The notes under the pieces are model-generated. The model was not told where the DNA came from and did no database searches. It saw only the letters and a program-made list of their open reading frames with translations. The position numbers and the translations under genes are program-made. From assembly GCF_000182565.1 (NCBI RefSeq), contig NW_015971549.1, positions 429,427 through 493,426 on the forward strand: DNA of 64,000 nt. The letters run 5' to 3'. Numbering within the stretch: position 1 is the stretch's first letter; the number at the start of each line of letters is the position of its first letter. Shown piece by piece: positions 13,922 to 25,352 of this stretch. This DNA is from Spizellomyces punctatus DAOM BR117 (lineage: Eukaryota > Chytridiomycota > Chytridiomycetes > Spizellomycetales > Spizellomycetaceae).

Positions 13922-14941
13922 CATATTGAACTGGGAGAATGCTTTGATCTACCTATTCTGAACTTGCAGCATGTACATAAACTAACTACATTTGCACGAG
14001 TACCTTACACGTTATCTGTAGATAACTGTGCCACTGGCTTCAACACTGACAAGAAGCTTCTTCATCTCCACTTTCTCACATTATACATTGCATCTAAACC
14101 ATTCCACTTCGTACTTCACCTGCGAAAGCAGCACATTCGATAATTGGGTTGCGAAACGTTAATCACGACATTCTCCAACCTGGAACCGGACGGAAGGAAT
14201 CTTGGCCGCATTCTCCCATAAACACGGACGTCAAAAGACAACTGGAATTGTTTGGTAGCAAACCATACCTTTATTATCAATGGTTTCAGTAAAGTAGGGT
14301 GGACGTATTTACTTTGGGGGACAAATAGGTGGCAATATTTAAATCTCAAGCAAAGAGCCTTGGGAGAGGGCTTCTGGGAACTGGGGGCGACAGGCACCTG
14401 CTTTTTGGACCAGCGAACATACGACTTGTTTGACACTCTTTTGCGTGAGAATACATTTTGACTCGCGCAATTGACGAGCGGAGTGGACGAAAGGGCGACG
14501 AGACTTATGTTGATTCCATGACCGAGTAGAGAAGAAGGGTATGCCGTTAGTGGACAGTCAACGAGACTTTGCAACCGTGCCGAAGAGGCCTCTTGCGGCT
14601 GATTTCATGGATTATAATATACCCAAGGTAATTCTGACCGGAAATAGTGTTAGCCTGCCTCTCTTTGGAGTCAGAAGCGGATGATATGAAGGTGGAGTGT
14701 AGAGCGTGGACGTTGTCATGTTCACTGCATCCTCGTCGTTTGGTTCTCAAGAGCATTGAGTGCTCGCTGGCCGACTATCCTCCAGAAGCTTCTGCAAAAC
14801 CACATGGGCGGCCTTCAATGTTATAGATGATAGTGTAGCTGACCTATTATTCGTTGTTGTATTATCACAATATAGAGTCAAACCCCTGACGAGCAGAACC
14901 TGTCCCCATTGAACCACAGAAATAACTGGCCACACGCGGGA
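13922..14941. other. 1 kb stretch without a recognised gene
   Basis: Minus-strand open frames of 152 codons (14116-14574) and 69 codons (14547-14756) are the longest. Neither starts at a convincing ATG nor resembles a known family. An ATG near 14610 (-) gives MKSAARGLFGTVAKSR, which looks like a mitochondrial presequence, but the frame then closes and no downstream exon was convincing. A small intron-containing gene could be hidden here. Confidence 0.4.
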
Positions 14942-17697
14942 ATGCCAACAGAACAAGGAAAGCCTTCTGATACCATCCCTGACATCGATCAAGCTTTGAA
15001 GAGGAAGTACAGTTATGAGATGGAGGAGCCATCAAACCTTGAAATCACCATGGACACATACGCCCATGAGCATCCGTTGCCTACGCCCGTATTAACCCGG
15101 GCTACAAGCCCTGTAAAGGAGCAAGGTTCCACTCAATTAACTGTCAAAACATGCATGGATGGCGGAACGGACACTGTCTTCTGCGGTTCTACGATGCATC
15201 ATAGCCCTGAATGTGATGATGTTGAGACTGCTTGTACGACGGAGGAGACCCCACGAAGCCTCCTTAGCTTCAGCGTAACGAATCCAGAAAGAAATCCCAG
15301 GAAAACATTCTATCCATCATTACAAAGTCGCCGCGACACTAATCCCAACGCTGTTGAGAGAACAGGAGTAAAGTCGCAACACTGGGAACCACGAGAGAAG
15401 TCATTCACACACCACCCTCGAGAGGGAGGTCCATTAACTGCCTGTAGGCAGAAGGGATGTCACTGGAAGTCACCGAAGAAGTTAAAGTGCGCTAGTACGT
15501 TTAATCAGGAACATTCTCATGAGTGTGTTGCATCCTTTACTCAATTCTATCTTCACTTTCGATTGCACGCAATCGTTAATAGAAAATAAAGTCGGTCATG
15601 CACACGATAGCCGGTCTTGGCCTCACCTCGATACTCGGACAATGGAAACCACAAAGGAAGCATCTGTTGCAGATCATAATCACTTGCCGCGAAGCACAGA
15701 GTCCGCTCAACAAACAATGTCGAGCGAAACCAAAGGAGTTAACGGCGGAGATGATGCAAAAATAAATATACGAAAAGATGCTAAGTTTCACAATGCAAAA
15801 TCCTCTTCAACAGAGAGCAAACAACAGGGGTCTCGCTTGCGCCTGAGTTCAGAAGTAGATAAAAGATGTTTCAGGTATGGTACTGCGCTATCACCGCATG
15901 GAATATCTCATCATTGGACGCTAATATAGCCTTTAGCCTGCACAAGGGCAACGATATCTACGTGGGCAAAGTCACATTCCGTCACATGAATGAATTGTCT
16001 ATGAGGCTCTTGAATGCATTATGTGAAGAGGATAATTCCACCGAAAACTTCTTTGAGAAGAAGATCTGCATTCGGTACATGATCGACGTGGATGTGGTCA
16101 AGTCCGTCTTCCAGAGATTGAGTGCAGCGGAAGATTACGGAATTGCGGCGTTCGAGTTTCCAGATGTGGGAGACCAGGAACCCTTGAGAAATTTGATGCA
16201 ATATCTGGGCGAAAAGCGACGGGTAGGTCCAATGTTCAATGAAGTACTTCGAGGTGCAGAACTGAGCCGATTGATTGTTCCTGGTAGGTCGGTGTGGTAA
16301 CGTTCACGGGGCTGGCAGGAATCATTATTCCGGGCAACGATGCTTCAGCGATTTTACATAAAGATCTGGACAGTGCTCCATATCTCTACTGCTCTCTTCT
16401 GCACGCTTCTCATTCTCCTTCTCACCTTGGCATGAGTAAACCGCCAAGAAATCCTTCGCATCCCAAGATCTCGCTTCCCGCGCCTATGGTGGCGATGACA
16501 GAGTACAGAAAGTTGTTTCTAAGAGCTGTTCACCGGATGCCGCCAAATGTAAGTACCCTCTTATCGAGATTGTGACTCCTGCGGGCGATTACAGACGTTC
16601 ATTTTTTGTTTTGTTTAGATCCAATGGATAGTAGAGGGCAAAAGAATCCATTTCTTTGCGCCTTCCATTCTGGCAACGTCCGAGGTGAAATGGCTCCTTG
16701 AACAGTATGGGGCAAAAGTGGATGATAACACTGCGGAATGCGAAGTGATCATGGTAAGCATCTGATATGGTAAACCACTCCCTTACGAAAGATTAAGTCA
16801 CAGTCTTTGTGCAGGTGCATAGGTGGTTTCACTACCAGATTCACATGTTACCAGGTCTTAATAATTTGAAAAAAGCCATGGTCACTTTCGTTCTCTGGGG
16901 GTTAACTCTTCCTCAATTGGTGAGAGGACCCGAAGTACTCTTCCCAGGAGGTGAGGATGTTGATGAAGGACAACCGCAGTCTCTTTTGTCTGTCTGTGCA
17001 CCTAATATATAAGGCGACAGACGGCGGTATAATCACGTTCACTACGGACGTGCTGATGGCGGACACTGGTCCTGCGTGGCTGAGGATGTTTCAAACATTC
17101 CTCCAAAAGGTAATGGTGCCATTGACGAACCCTTCATACTGTCAAGCTTACCGAACTGACACTCGCTTCTGCTCATGGATCAGTCGCACCCAATCTCAGG
17201 ACAGTGGGGGGTGATACTGCATCCTTCCGTCTGGGAAATGATGCAGCAACTATCTCAGGCACTCACTGAAGATGAGCCTTTCCTATATCGGTGAGCATTA
17301 CTCCTCTTTGCGCGTTTACCGCAATCTAAGAGCTAAATGCCTTCCCCTGAAAAACAGAGTACAGGAGGTTTACTTTATTTTGCAGTCCCTCAAATTAAAT
17401 GGCTTATTAAGGATTGGACAACGGAGTGACGTCTATGATGTAGGTTTTTGTCTTTTGCACAGTGCCCAGATGTCAAATAGAGCTGACCGCCAGGAACGTG
17501 CTTTCTTACAACAGCATCCTGAAGAGCAGCAGAGAGTGTATCACATGCTTGTTCGCTTACAATACTCTTGGAGTCTTAACTTTCGGCATTTTGTATGCGT
17601 TTCCTTGTCCGCGAATCGTGCAGAGGCAGAGGTTGTCGAAGGGATAGACCAGCTATCACCGGAAGAATTCTCGCGGCACTTCATTTACAAAACATAG
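14942..17697 (+). CDS. SPOC-like domain protein, possible Chp1/TASOR relative
   Basis: The first 275 or so residues are disordered, rich in Ser, Thr, Glu and Pro. The next domain starts LHKGNDIYVGKVTFRHMNEL and includes ICIRYMIDVDVVKSVFQRLS, YGIAAFEFPD and GVVTFTGLAGIIIPGND. This order (wrapped Trp/Tyr-Gly-x-Val strand, a helix-rich middle, and a -GVV..- -IIIP- end) fits a SPOC beta-barrel. A second region reads VEGKRIHFFAPSILATSEVK and EVKWLLEQYGAKVDDN, followed by FVLWGLTLPQL, GGIITFTTDVLMAD, and a helical C-terminus ending FSRHFIYKT. SPOC followed by a C-terminal PIN-like domain is the plan of Chp1 (RITS) and TASOR (HUSH); a BRCT fold is an alternative for the second region. About eight introns were placed. 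Function is inferred, not established. Confidence 0.6.
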
Positions 17698-17778
17698 CCG
17701 CTACTGGTGCTGGACTTTGAATAGGCTCCAATTCCATTGTCTCTTATTGCTGCTTTGCGCTGTAATGCAAGGTTGAGA

Positions 17779-17784
17779 AATAAA
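17779..17784 (+). terminator. Poly(A) signal AATAAA
   Basis: AATAAA lies 82 bp past the stop of the SPOC-like gene and before the AP-1 mu start. Confidence 0.45.
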
Positions 17785-18011
17785 GAAATTGCAAAAAGAA
17801 TGAACATATCTTGAATTCACGTGATGATTGACTGTACCGAATCGCTGGGTCGACCAGACCCGCGCAAGCAACGGCTTCGTCGACCTTGCAATACCTTCAA
17901 CATCTTGAATGAGAGCTTGTGACGCGGGCATTTTGCGCATCGAATTTCTTTACGCGGTCCCATACACCTCTACTATCTTATAGCGAGGCGATCCTCTAGA
18001 AGCGTGAAAAC

Positions 18012-19982
18012 ATGGTCGCCAGCGCCCTTTTCATTTTGGACCTCAAGGGCAAGGTGACAACGCCATCTTGACCACCGTTAACATGAAAATGAGTGCAAGC
18101 TCCTGACCTTCGCATGTCCACCTTAAGGTCCTTATTTCTCGAAACTATCGCGGAGATATTCCCATGTCTGCTGTAGAGAAGTTTATGCCTCTCATATTGG
18201 AGGCGGAGGAAGAGGAGCAGACTCCGACACCGATAATGTCGACCGAAGATGGCATTCACTTTCTCTATGTGAAGCATAACAACCTTTATTGTATCCTTTG
18301 AAAGCGATGGATGGTTTCTTGCACGAGGGAGCATGTAGCCTCTACTATCTTGTGTCATTTGTTGTTGTGGATATCTTTTTGTGTCCTTAACTCTGACTAC
18401 TGACAGTATTGGCAATGACCAGGAAGAATTCAAATGCAGCGACAATATTATTGTTCCTTCATAAGCTGATAGAGGTAGCGTTGGACTACTGGGAAGGGGC
18501 GCCAGAATGATGGACTGGATCGGAAACTTCAATGACACATTCCGTATCTGCGTCAGGTCTTTACAGAATATTTCAAGGAGCTGGAGGAAGAATCTATCCG
18601 GGATAATTTTGTGATTATTTACGAGTTACTTGATGAAATGATGGATTTCGGATACCCACAAACCACAGAACCCAAGATTCTACAAGAGTACGTAAAGTGA
18701 AACGGGAAATCGATCGCCGCATTCCAGCATTGACACATTTTCTACTTAGATACATCACACAAGAATCCTATAAACTTGAAAGCCAACCCCGTCCTCCCAT
18801 GGCTGTCACCAATGCGGTGTCATGGCGTCCCGAAGGAATAAAGTACAGAAAGAACGAGGTGTTCCTGGATGTGGTCGAATCGGTAAATTTGCTGGTAAAC
18901 GCAAATGGAAATGTATTGCGGAGTGAGATTTTGGGAGCGATCAAAATGAAATGTTATCTGAGTGGGATGCCTGATGTACGTTTGGGACTAAATGATAAGG
19001 TACTCTTCGAGAGTACTGGGAGAAGTAAGTAGACTTTTAAAGGGAGTTGACTGGTCGGCCTTGTGCTGACTTTTGGCTGCTCCTTCATATACAGCCCCGG
19101 GAAAGGGAAAGGCGGTCGAAATGGAGGATGTGAAGTTCCACCAATGCGTTCGGTTGGCGCGGTTCGAGAGTGACCGGACGATTTCCTTCATTCCACCAGA
19201 CGGCGAGTTTGAGCTGATGTCATACCGCCTGAATACCCAGGTTAGCGGCTAGCGGCTAACCGCAGGGCGGTGATTATCTGCCTGCTCCCACAGCATGCAC
19301 TGAAATTCTGCTCCTTTGTTTCATGGTCACAGGTGAAACCACTTATTTGGTGCGAAGCAGTTATAGAATCTCACAGTGGGTCTAGGGTTGAGTACATGAT
19401 AAAGGTGGGTTTGGTCTTTGTTTCTGGAAGGACTCGCTGCGGTCTAATAATTTTCCTTCCCACGAGTAGGCCAAAGCTCAATTCAAGCGAAGATCATCAG
19501 CAAACAACGTTGAAATCATTGTTCCCGTGCCCGAGGATGCTGACACTCCAAAGTTTAAGGTGCAGACGTCAGCAGAAAGCCACCTAGTTTGTTCTCTATA
19601 CTGACTGTGGCGCGGCTGTAGAGCACCGTCGGATCGGTGTCTTACGCACCTGAGAAGAATGCAGCTGTATGGAAGATCAAACAGTTCCCTGGTGGCAAAG
19701 AGTTCATGATGCGGGCACACTTTGGCCTACCCAGTGTTAAAAGCGGTATGTTGTCGGGAGTTGATTAGATAAATTTAAATATTGCCTGCTGATTGCACTT
19801 TAGAGGACCCCGATAAGCGACCGCCGATTTCTGTCAAGTTTGAGATTCCGTATTTCACTGTCTCTGGTATTCAAGTGCGGTATCTCAAGGTTGTGGATAA
19901 GAGTGGCTACCAAGCGTTCCCTTGGGTACGATATATTACGCAGAATGGAGGTATGGAATCAAAACTGGCGAATATGGTATAA
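18012..19982 (+). CDS. AP-1 adaptor complex mu subunit
   Basis: The medium chain of AP-1 selects tyrosine-motif cargo for clathrin carriers at the trans-Golgi and endosomes. Exon 1 reads MVASALFILDLKGK; next come VLISRNYRGDIPMSAVEKF, HFLYVKHNNLYLLAMTRKN, ELLDEMMDFGYPQTTEPKIL and YITQESYKLES, a typical longin-like half. The mu-homology domain follows: AVSWRPEGIKYRKNEVFLDV, CYLSGMPDVRLGLND, FIPPDGEFELMSYRL, YAPEKNAAVWKIKQFPGGKE, and finally KVVDKSGYQAFPWVRYITQN. The TEPKIL and MSYRL forms favour AP-1 over AP-2. About nine introns occur. The simplest C-terminus stops at 19982, but the expected NGDYxxR end is present one base out of frame (see findings). Confidence 0.93.
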
Positions 19983-20213
19983 TGTCTGTACAGCATGGAG
20001 ATGTGACGCAATTCGTCTTCCAGATTATTTCATGCGACTCCCAGAACCCGTCAAGACATCAAAGCTCGGTGCAATCTAGATTGACGGTAACTGGACTTTC
20101 AATCAAATGTCTCCCATTTCACTGCACTGGCAGTCGCCTAAGGTTCCGTTGGAACCTATACAGAGACATATGTCTCCGTTCTTCTATGTTATCCCCATCT
20201 AAGGGCAGCGTCT

Positions 20214-21404
20214 CTAGTTTGCTTTTTTGAGGCGTTTGCCTTCATTTACGGCTTTAGCATCAGCGCCCATTCTCCATATGGGCATGGCGATCCAAGCGAT
20301 ACAAGAGTATAGTCCGTCCATGAACGCGTTATTTGCTGGTGGTGCACCTAGTCCAATGGAAAAAATCTTTAGGGATGAATTTGCGGCAGTAAAACGAACG
20401 TCCATTTTAACCGACCCTTTGTCATAGTCCTGATTAAATCGCCCGTAAAATCAGAGCTAATGCTGTAATGCTCCTTCTCTACCCCTCGCACCAAAATTGC
20501 AGCAGCCTTTGCGGGAGTCACACCTTCATCTGCCCCTTCTATATCTTTTGTAAGCTGCGGCTTCGTCTTATTTTCCTCTTCCAATCCCGGGGAGTAAATG
20601 GTTCCAGGGAAGTAGATATGAACCTTGATGCCATACATTAATAGCTCCATTCTGAGAGCTTCAGCTAATCCCCTGACAGCAAACTTGGCACCGCAATATG
20701 CTGCGTAACCTGGTAGACCCATCAATCCACACACGGAAGACACGAACACAAGCCGGCAGGATGCAGGGGATGAGTGGGTGAGAAACGACTGTACGGCGGC
20801 ATGAGCAGTGTACGCGGCTGTAAAGTAGTCTGTTTGCATTTCCTTTTCGAGATCAGCGGGTGAGGCTGATGCGAAGAAACCAGGACGTGCCGAGCCTTGT
20901 GGGTTCAAGTCAGGGTGAGCAGGGTCTACAAGCGCTGTGATGAAATATTGCACATACCAGCACACATGAAAACATAATCCACCTTCTTCTTCATTTCCTG
21001 TTCAGCTCTTTTCATTGCGTCAGCCGCTAGGTCCGGCACACATAAATCGGCACTTTCGTAGCGAATTATCTGCTCCTCATTCGACTTGCACGCGGAGATC
21101 TCCAGTTGTGCTGCTTTCAGCTTATCCACAGATCGAGCTACTATCGTGACGTGCGCCCCTCGTTCGGCAAGTAGCTTTGCGAGGGCAAGCCCTGTGCCTT
21201 GTGAACCGCCTGTAATGTAGACATGCTGGGTGTTTGTAGTCAGTGGTGTGCAGAAGGTAGCAAGAACGCAGGAGGTAATACCTTGTCTTTCGGTTCGAAT
21301 GAGTTCTTATCCTTCTTCCGAAAGACCATGGTTGCAAAGGCCAAGAGGAAAACTATGCTACTTGCAACGACAATGGAGTGAAGACCTCCAATCATTACCG
21401 ACAT
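20214..21404 (-). CDS. 3-ketodihydrosphingosine reductase
   Basis: This NADPH-dependent short-chain reductase makes dihydrosphingosine, the second step of sphingolipid synthesis, on the ER. The start at 21404 gives an N-terminal membrane helix (GLHSIVVASSIVFLLAFATM) and then VYITGGSQGTGLALAKLL, the TGxxxGxG cofactor motif. Further on are FMCAGSARPGFF, SSVCGLMGLPGYAAYCGAKF (catalytic Ser and YxxxK) and FPGTIYSPGLEEENKTKP, typical of Tsc10/KDSR. After a 50-nt intron the last exon carries a second hydrophobic stretch (DGLYSCIAWIAMPIWRM) and a Lys-rich end. The intron after FMCAG was extended to about 62 nt because the nearest AG would leave only 22 nt. The gene is divergent from the following SET gene, about 100 bp away. 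Confidence 0.93.
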
Positions 21405-21505
21405 GCCCTGCTGGAGAAACGCTGCGGCTTTTGCGCGATGGCCTTTGGATGATATGGTAATTGCTTAGCCGCTCGATCGTTTTGTTTCCCAAACCCTCCA
21501 CCGTA

Positions 21506-22141
21506 ATGCCCGACAAAGACAGCCGAAGGCAGTCAACCAAGATTCCCAAGAATTGGCCACAGAATATCCGCTACCTATCACAGAATGAGTGGTCCCGAGA
21601 GGTCCCCTCTGACATTCTTTCGTACTATCTCCCCCGATGCTCATGGAACAAACTGAAATGTTCTTCCTCTAGCCGTTCACCAATAACAAGTACCAAATTT
21701 CCTATGAAGTCAGGCCTCAATCCTCCAGGACCCTCCCGCGTTGTGCGAATTGTCCGCATATCATCACCCACCCATCCCGCCAATGGCCAACTTGGCCTCG
21801 TCGCCGCTGCCAATCTCTCACCTCGCTCACACATTCTCGACTATGTAGGCTGTGTACATACCGCTTCCACAGCCTCAACAAGCAGCGATTATATTCTCTC
21901 TCTCGATCGTATCACGCAATTGTCCGTAGATGCCGAGCTTGCTGGCAACGAAGGACGTTGTATCAACGATTTTCGTGGAGTTGCTGAGAAGCCCAACGTG
22001 GAGTTTGAGACCTACCGTTGCGAAAAGACGGGGGAAGTCCGGGTGGGCGTTTGGGTACTGACCAAAAAGATTGCGAAGGGTGAAGAGCTCCTCGTGACGT
22101 ATGGAAAAGGGTTTTGGAAGGAGAGGAGATTGATCGCTTGA
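21506..22141 (+). CDS. Second SET-domain protein
   Basis: This is a single-exon gene of 211 residues from ATG 21506. It has a short basic N-terminus, then the SET core: GLVAAANLSPRSHILDYVG, ELAGNEGRCINDFRG in place of the usual NHSCxPN, and KKIAKGEELLVTYGKGFW, where ELLVTYG is the SET catalytic tyrosine motif. No post-SET cysteines are present. Fungi have SET families with the INDFRG variant; the substrate is not known to me. It differs from the 13-kb SET protein in motif and length, so the two are not tandem copies. Confidence 0.82.
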   Translation: MPDKDSRRQSTKIPKNWPQNIRYLSQNEWSREVPSDILSYYLPRCSWNKLKCSSSSRSPITSTKFPMKSGLNPPGPSRVVRIVRISSPTHPANGQLGLVAAANLSPRSHILDYVGCVHTASTASTSSDYILSLDRITQLSVDAELAGNEGRCINDFRGVAEKPNVEFETYRCEKTGEVRVGVWVLTKKIAKGEELLVTYGKGFWKERRLIA

Positions 22142-22208
22142 TATGCCGCGATTATCGCAGGTCAACAGGGATTGTGGTGCACCACCTATCCTACTCTGGC
22201 GTCCTCGA

Positions 22209-24626
22209 TCAGTGCATTACGAGGCATTCAAGACGGACTGTGTGCCGGTGTCGTGAGAGATATATACAAAACGCAGCTGGAGGTACTATTACTACAGTAC
22301 CTCTCGGAACGACTACACTTTCATTATCTACCCACAAGTCTTTGTCTATGGCCGCTACTGTTAGTTCTACTCTTCCAGCACTGAATAACTTCACATCTTT
22401 TTGCTGCCCCGCCTGTTCCAGGAGCACTCCACAAACAGCCATGATCATATCCCCGTGATACTGCCTTTCGTCGCTCCTGTACAGCAAGTTTACCCAGCTG
22501 CTCATTTATGCGAGTCCGTGCGTTCACCGCAGCGTTATGAGCATGAAGCTGTGTACTTTGTTCCCGGAGCTGAATATTGTGAACGTACTAGTTGGGTTCC
22601 GGTCTTAGCGAGGTGGTATCCGGTGAACCGAGTTTGTTTATATTACCTTCATTAGCGATCCTATTGCGATACTAGCATGAGATCGTGCAAAGTCCCGCTC
22701 TCGCAGAGTCCAGTAAGATTTCATCGGTAGAGGGGCTTGTGGTGTCGACGGCTGGACGAGTACGTATCTGATGTTAGAATGAAATAAAATAGGTAGATGT
22801 GTAGCAGCAAAGAGGGCCTTGCCTTAGTTGGTCTCACAGATGCGCTCCTAACTGGAGTCGGCTAACAGAGAACCGAAATAGTGCGACGGTCAGCAAATTG
22901 AGCCCTTCACAACATAACATGTATGCTCACCCCAATTTCCTTTGCTGTAACCGGTCTTGAAAAATCAGGTCTGACACTGCTTGGTATGGATGAAGGTTCT
23001 CCCATGACTGTATGTGATGGTAGAAATGATAGTGAAATGGGTCAATACAAAAGTGAATCAGATTGAGACGAAACATGGCATACAGAAATATCCCGGTGTA
23101 AAGTCTTCGGGTGGTTGGGGAGTTGGCGGATGCTCTAACACCAGAAATTACTTCAATTACATTAGCAAAAGTTAAAGACTCGTGCAGGTCCAATCACCTT
23201 CTGGGACAGATATAACTGGTGCGGGTTCTTGTTCTGGCTCCGGTGCTGGGAGAGGAGGTGTGGGTTCTCGGGTAGGCATCTCATCAACCGTTGAAGATTC
23301 TGATTGTGGAATAGGTGTCGTCTCCGCTACCTCCACTGTTTGCTCAATTTCTTGAATGATCATCTCTGGTTCCTGCTCAGGTTCTGGATCTAGTGGAGGT
23401 TCTGGAGCTATTGACAGAGGAGGAAGGGGTGAGGGTTCCCTTTCATCCATCACTACATCATCGGTAGTTACATCGGGTTTGCTGCTTTCCAGTTGGGCAG
23501 GAATCTCGTTGAACTCCATTGACTGAATATCCTTTTTCCTTGCTCTTCTCGACAATGCCCGCGCTGATCCATCTCGAGGTGCAGAGCCAACACGACCTCC
23601 CGTCCTTTCGCCTTGTTCACTTCCGTTCACCCTTGCCGTATCATTGTCCAGAGCAACAAATCTCACCCTGCTTTCCTTTTGTAATACGCGCATGAAGGTT
23701 GTCGCTTCTTGTAGATCAAACTGCATGTCTCGATCGGCTTTGAAAAAAAAGCTCCCACTATCGGTGACATTATCATCGGAAACCAGATTTGCGTACGAAG
23801 CGGCGAATGTATTGGAACCAACATCCGGATCATTATTAAAAAAAAAGACGCTTTGCGTACGGGGCTGGACTTGTTGGTTTCCTAGCATATGCGATTGTGG
23901 GGACGTAATCGAGCGGCGAGGAGATGGCGACGGTGATGTTGCGACTAAAGGGGGAGTACCTCCCACTATAGTCATATCCACTTGAGAGGTGTCCATCCCC
24001 CGCGCAGAGGTCGGTCGTGATGTTCCTTTGCCATATCCTACTACCGATGAGCGTACCGAACTATTGGGTATTTTGGCACTTTTCGCTGTTGTGAAGGAAG
24101 AAGCCAAATGTATTCTTCAGTTGTGGTCAATTGCCGTAATTCAATCGCAGGGATTCACCTACCCCGTTCTCCCGCACTCGCCGCCCTCCGTGCACTTTCC
24201 ATTGGCAGATCCGTCCTCCCTGTTCTGCTCACATTCCCAAGTTCCGTTCCGGTCCCCACATCTTTGTCAGACCACCACGCTTTTTTCCACCCTTCGCCAT
24301 CATCCACGATCCCTCGCTTCACAGCATTCCCAAACGATCCTTCTGATTTCACGCGAGATATACCGGCGCTGCTTTGGCTCACTGATGCATCAGAGTCGAT
24401 TGGGGGTAAGACTGGAACATTGTTGCTAGTTTTGAATCTTAGAAGGTCTGCATGTAGGATGGGGAGGTACGATTGCTTTTGACGGGATATGAGAGATAAT
24501 CCCGTCAGAATGAGAATTGATGTTGGACTAATGATTACGGGAATCACTATACCATTGGGCTGCCCTCTTCATGTTTTCCACTTCCTGGCGGGCTTTTATA
24601 ATGCTCATGTTTTCGTCCGCTTCCAT
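22209..24626 (-). CDS. Large disordered protein, family unknown
   Basis: Several exons can be joined, beginning at ATG 24626 (MEADENMSIIKARQEVENMK). Next is a Ser-rich part with LLRFKTSNNVPVLPPIDSD, joined across a GTGAATCC donor to HLASSFTTAKSAKIPNSS. The middle carries FFFNNDPDVGSNTFAASYAN and FDLQEATTFMRVLQKESR, then a Pro/Glu-rich run (EPEQEPEMI, PALPAPEPEQEP type). Later exons read HPPTPQPPEDFTPGYFCMPC and LHPYQAVSDLIFQDRLQQR, then a short coiled coil (YVHNIQLREQSTQLHAHN). The last exon is uncertain: two open frames compete, one ending at 22209 and the other at 22324. I do not recognise the family. The 3' end nearly abuts that of the SET gene. Confidence 0.55.
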
Positions 24627-24899
24627 GTCTTGATCTTCTTTGTATGATATCACTTCGCTGCTGGCCAGCACTAGATTTTCGACTGGTTGATTGCATCCTT
24701 CACCAAGTGCTGGGAGTATGGATATCAAGGGAATGATGGGTATACCGGGCAGATTTGACAGTTTGTTGTGTTGTGTACTTCTGTTAATTTCTTGCGGATC
24801 GGAGATTACAACCCTCCTCAAGGGTCTGTCGGAGGATATTTCCCCAGGCCTTTATATGTCCGATTCGCGGGACATCCTAACCCAAAGTACCTGATGAAA

Positions 24900-25352
24900 A
24901 TGAATCTCAGCTAATAGGTTCACTTGTAGACTTGGCTCGGCCACCAACATATAGATATTGGGAGCAGTTACTGCATGTCTTTACCAATAACGTCTAACGG
25001 TAGCAACGCGCCCAGATTTTTAGCAACCATCAACAGAGTTTATTTTTAAAACGATGACAAAATACTGTCTCTCTTGTAGGAAGATGAAGAATTGGACGCT
25101 TCAGGCATGTCGTCGAACGAGTAATGGTTAGCAGGCGTTGTAGATCCCAGAATGGGAGGCAATCATTGGACGACATTATCACAATGTAAAAATCTTATAT
25201 CATTCCGTCCAAAAAAAAGAGAACGATATCACGTTGGATTAATATACATGCGTCAAGCTGCAATCTATATTACAACAGCCAAAAGCCCCGTCTACCTGCT
25301 CTACCAGTCCCTATCTGACTCCTATAACACCTCTGCTCCTTAATTCCCTGTT
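24900..25352. other. Intergenic stretch, no gene seen
   Basis: It lies between the methionine synthase 3' end and the 5' side of the disordered-protein gene. The sequence is AT-rich with only short open frames. It probably holds the MetH 3' UTR. Confidence 0.5.

Noticed and set aside
14116-14574. 152-codon minus-strand ORF as a real gene
   Set aside because: No ATG start in a good context, no known motif, and low-complexity composition.
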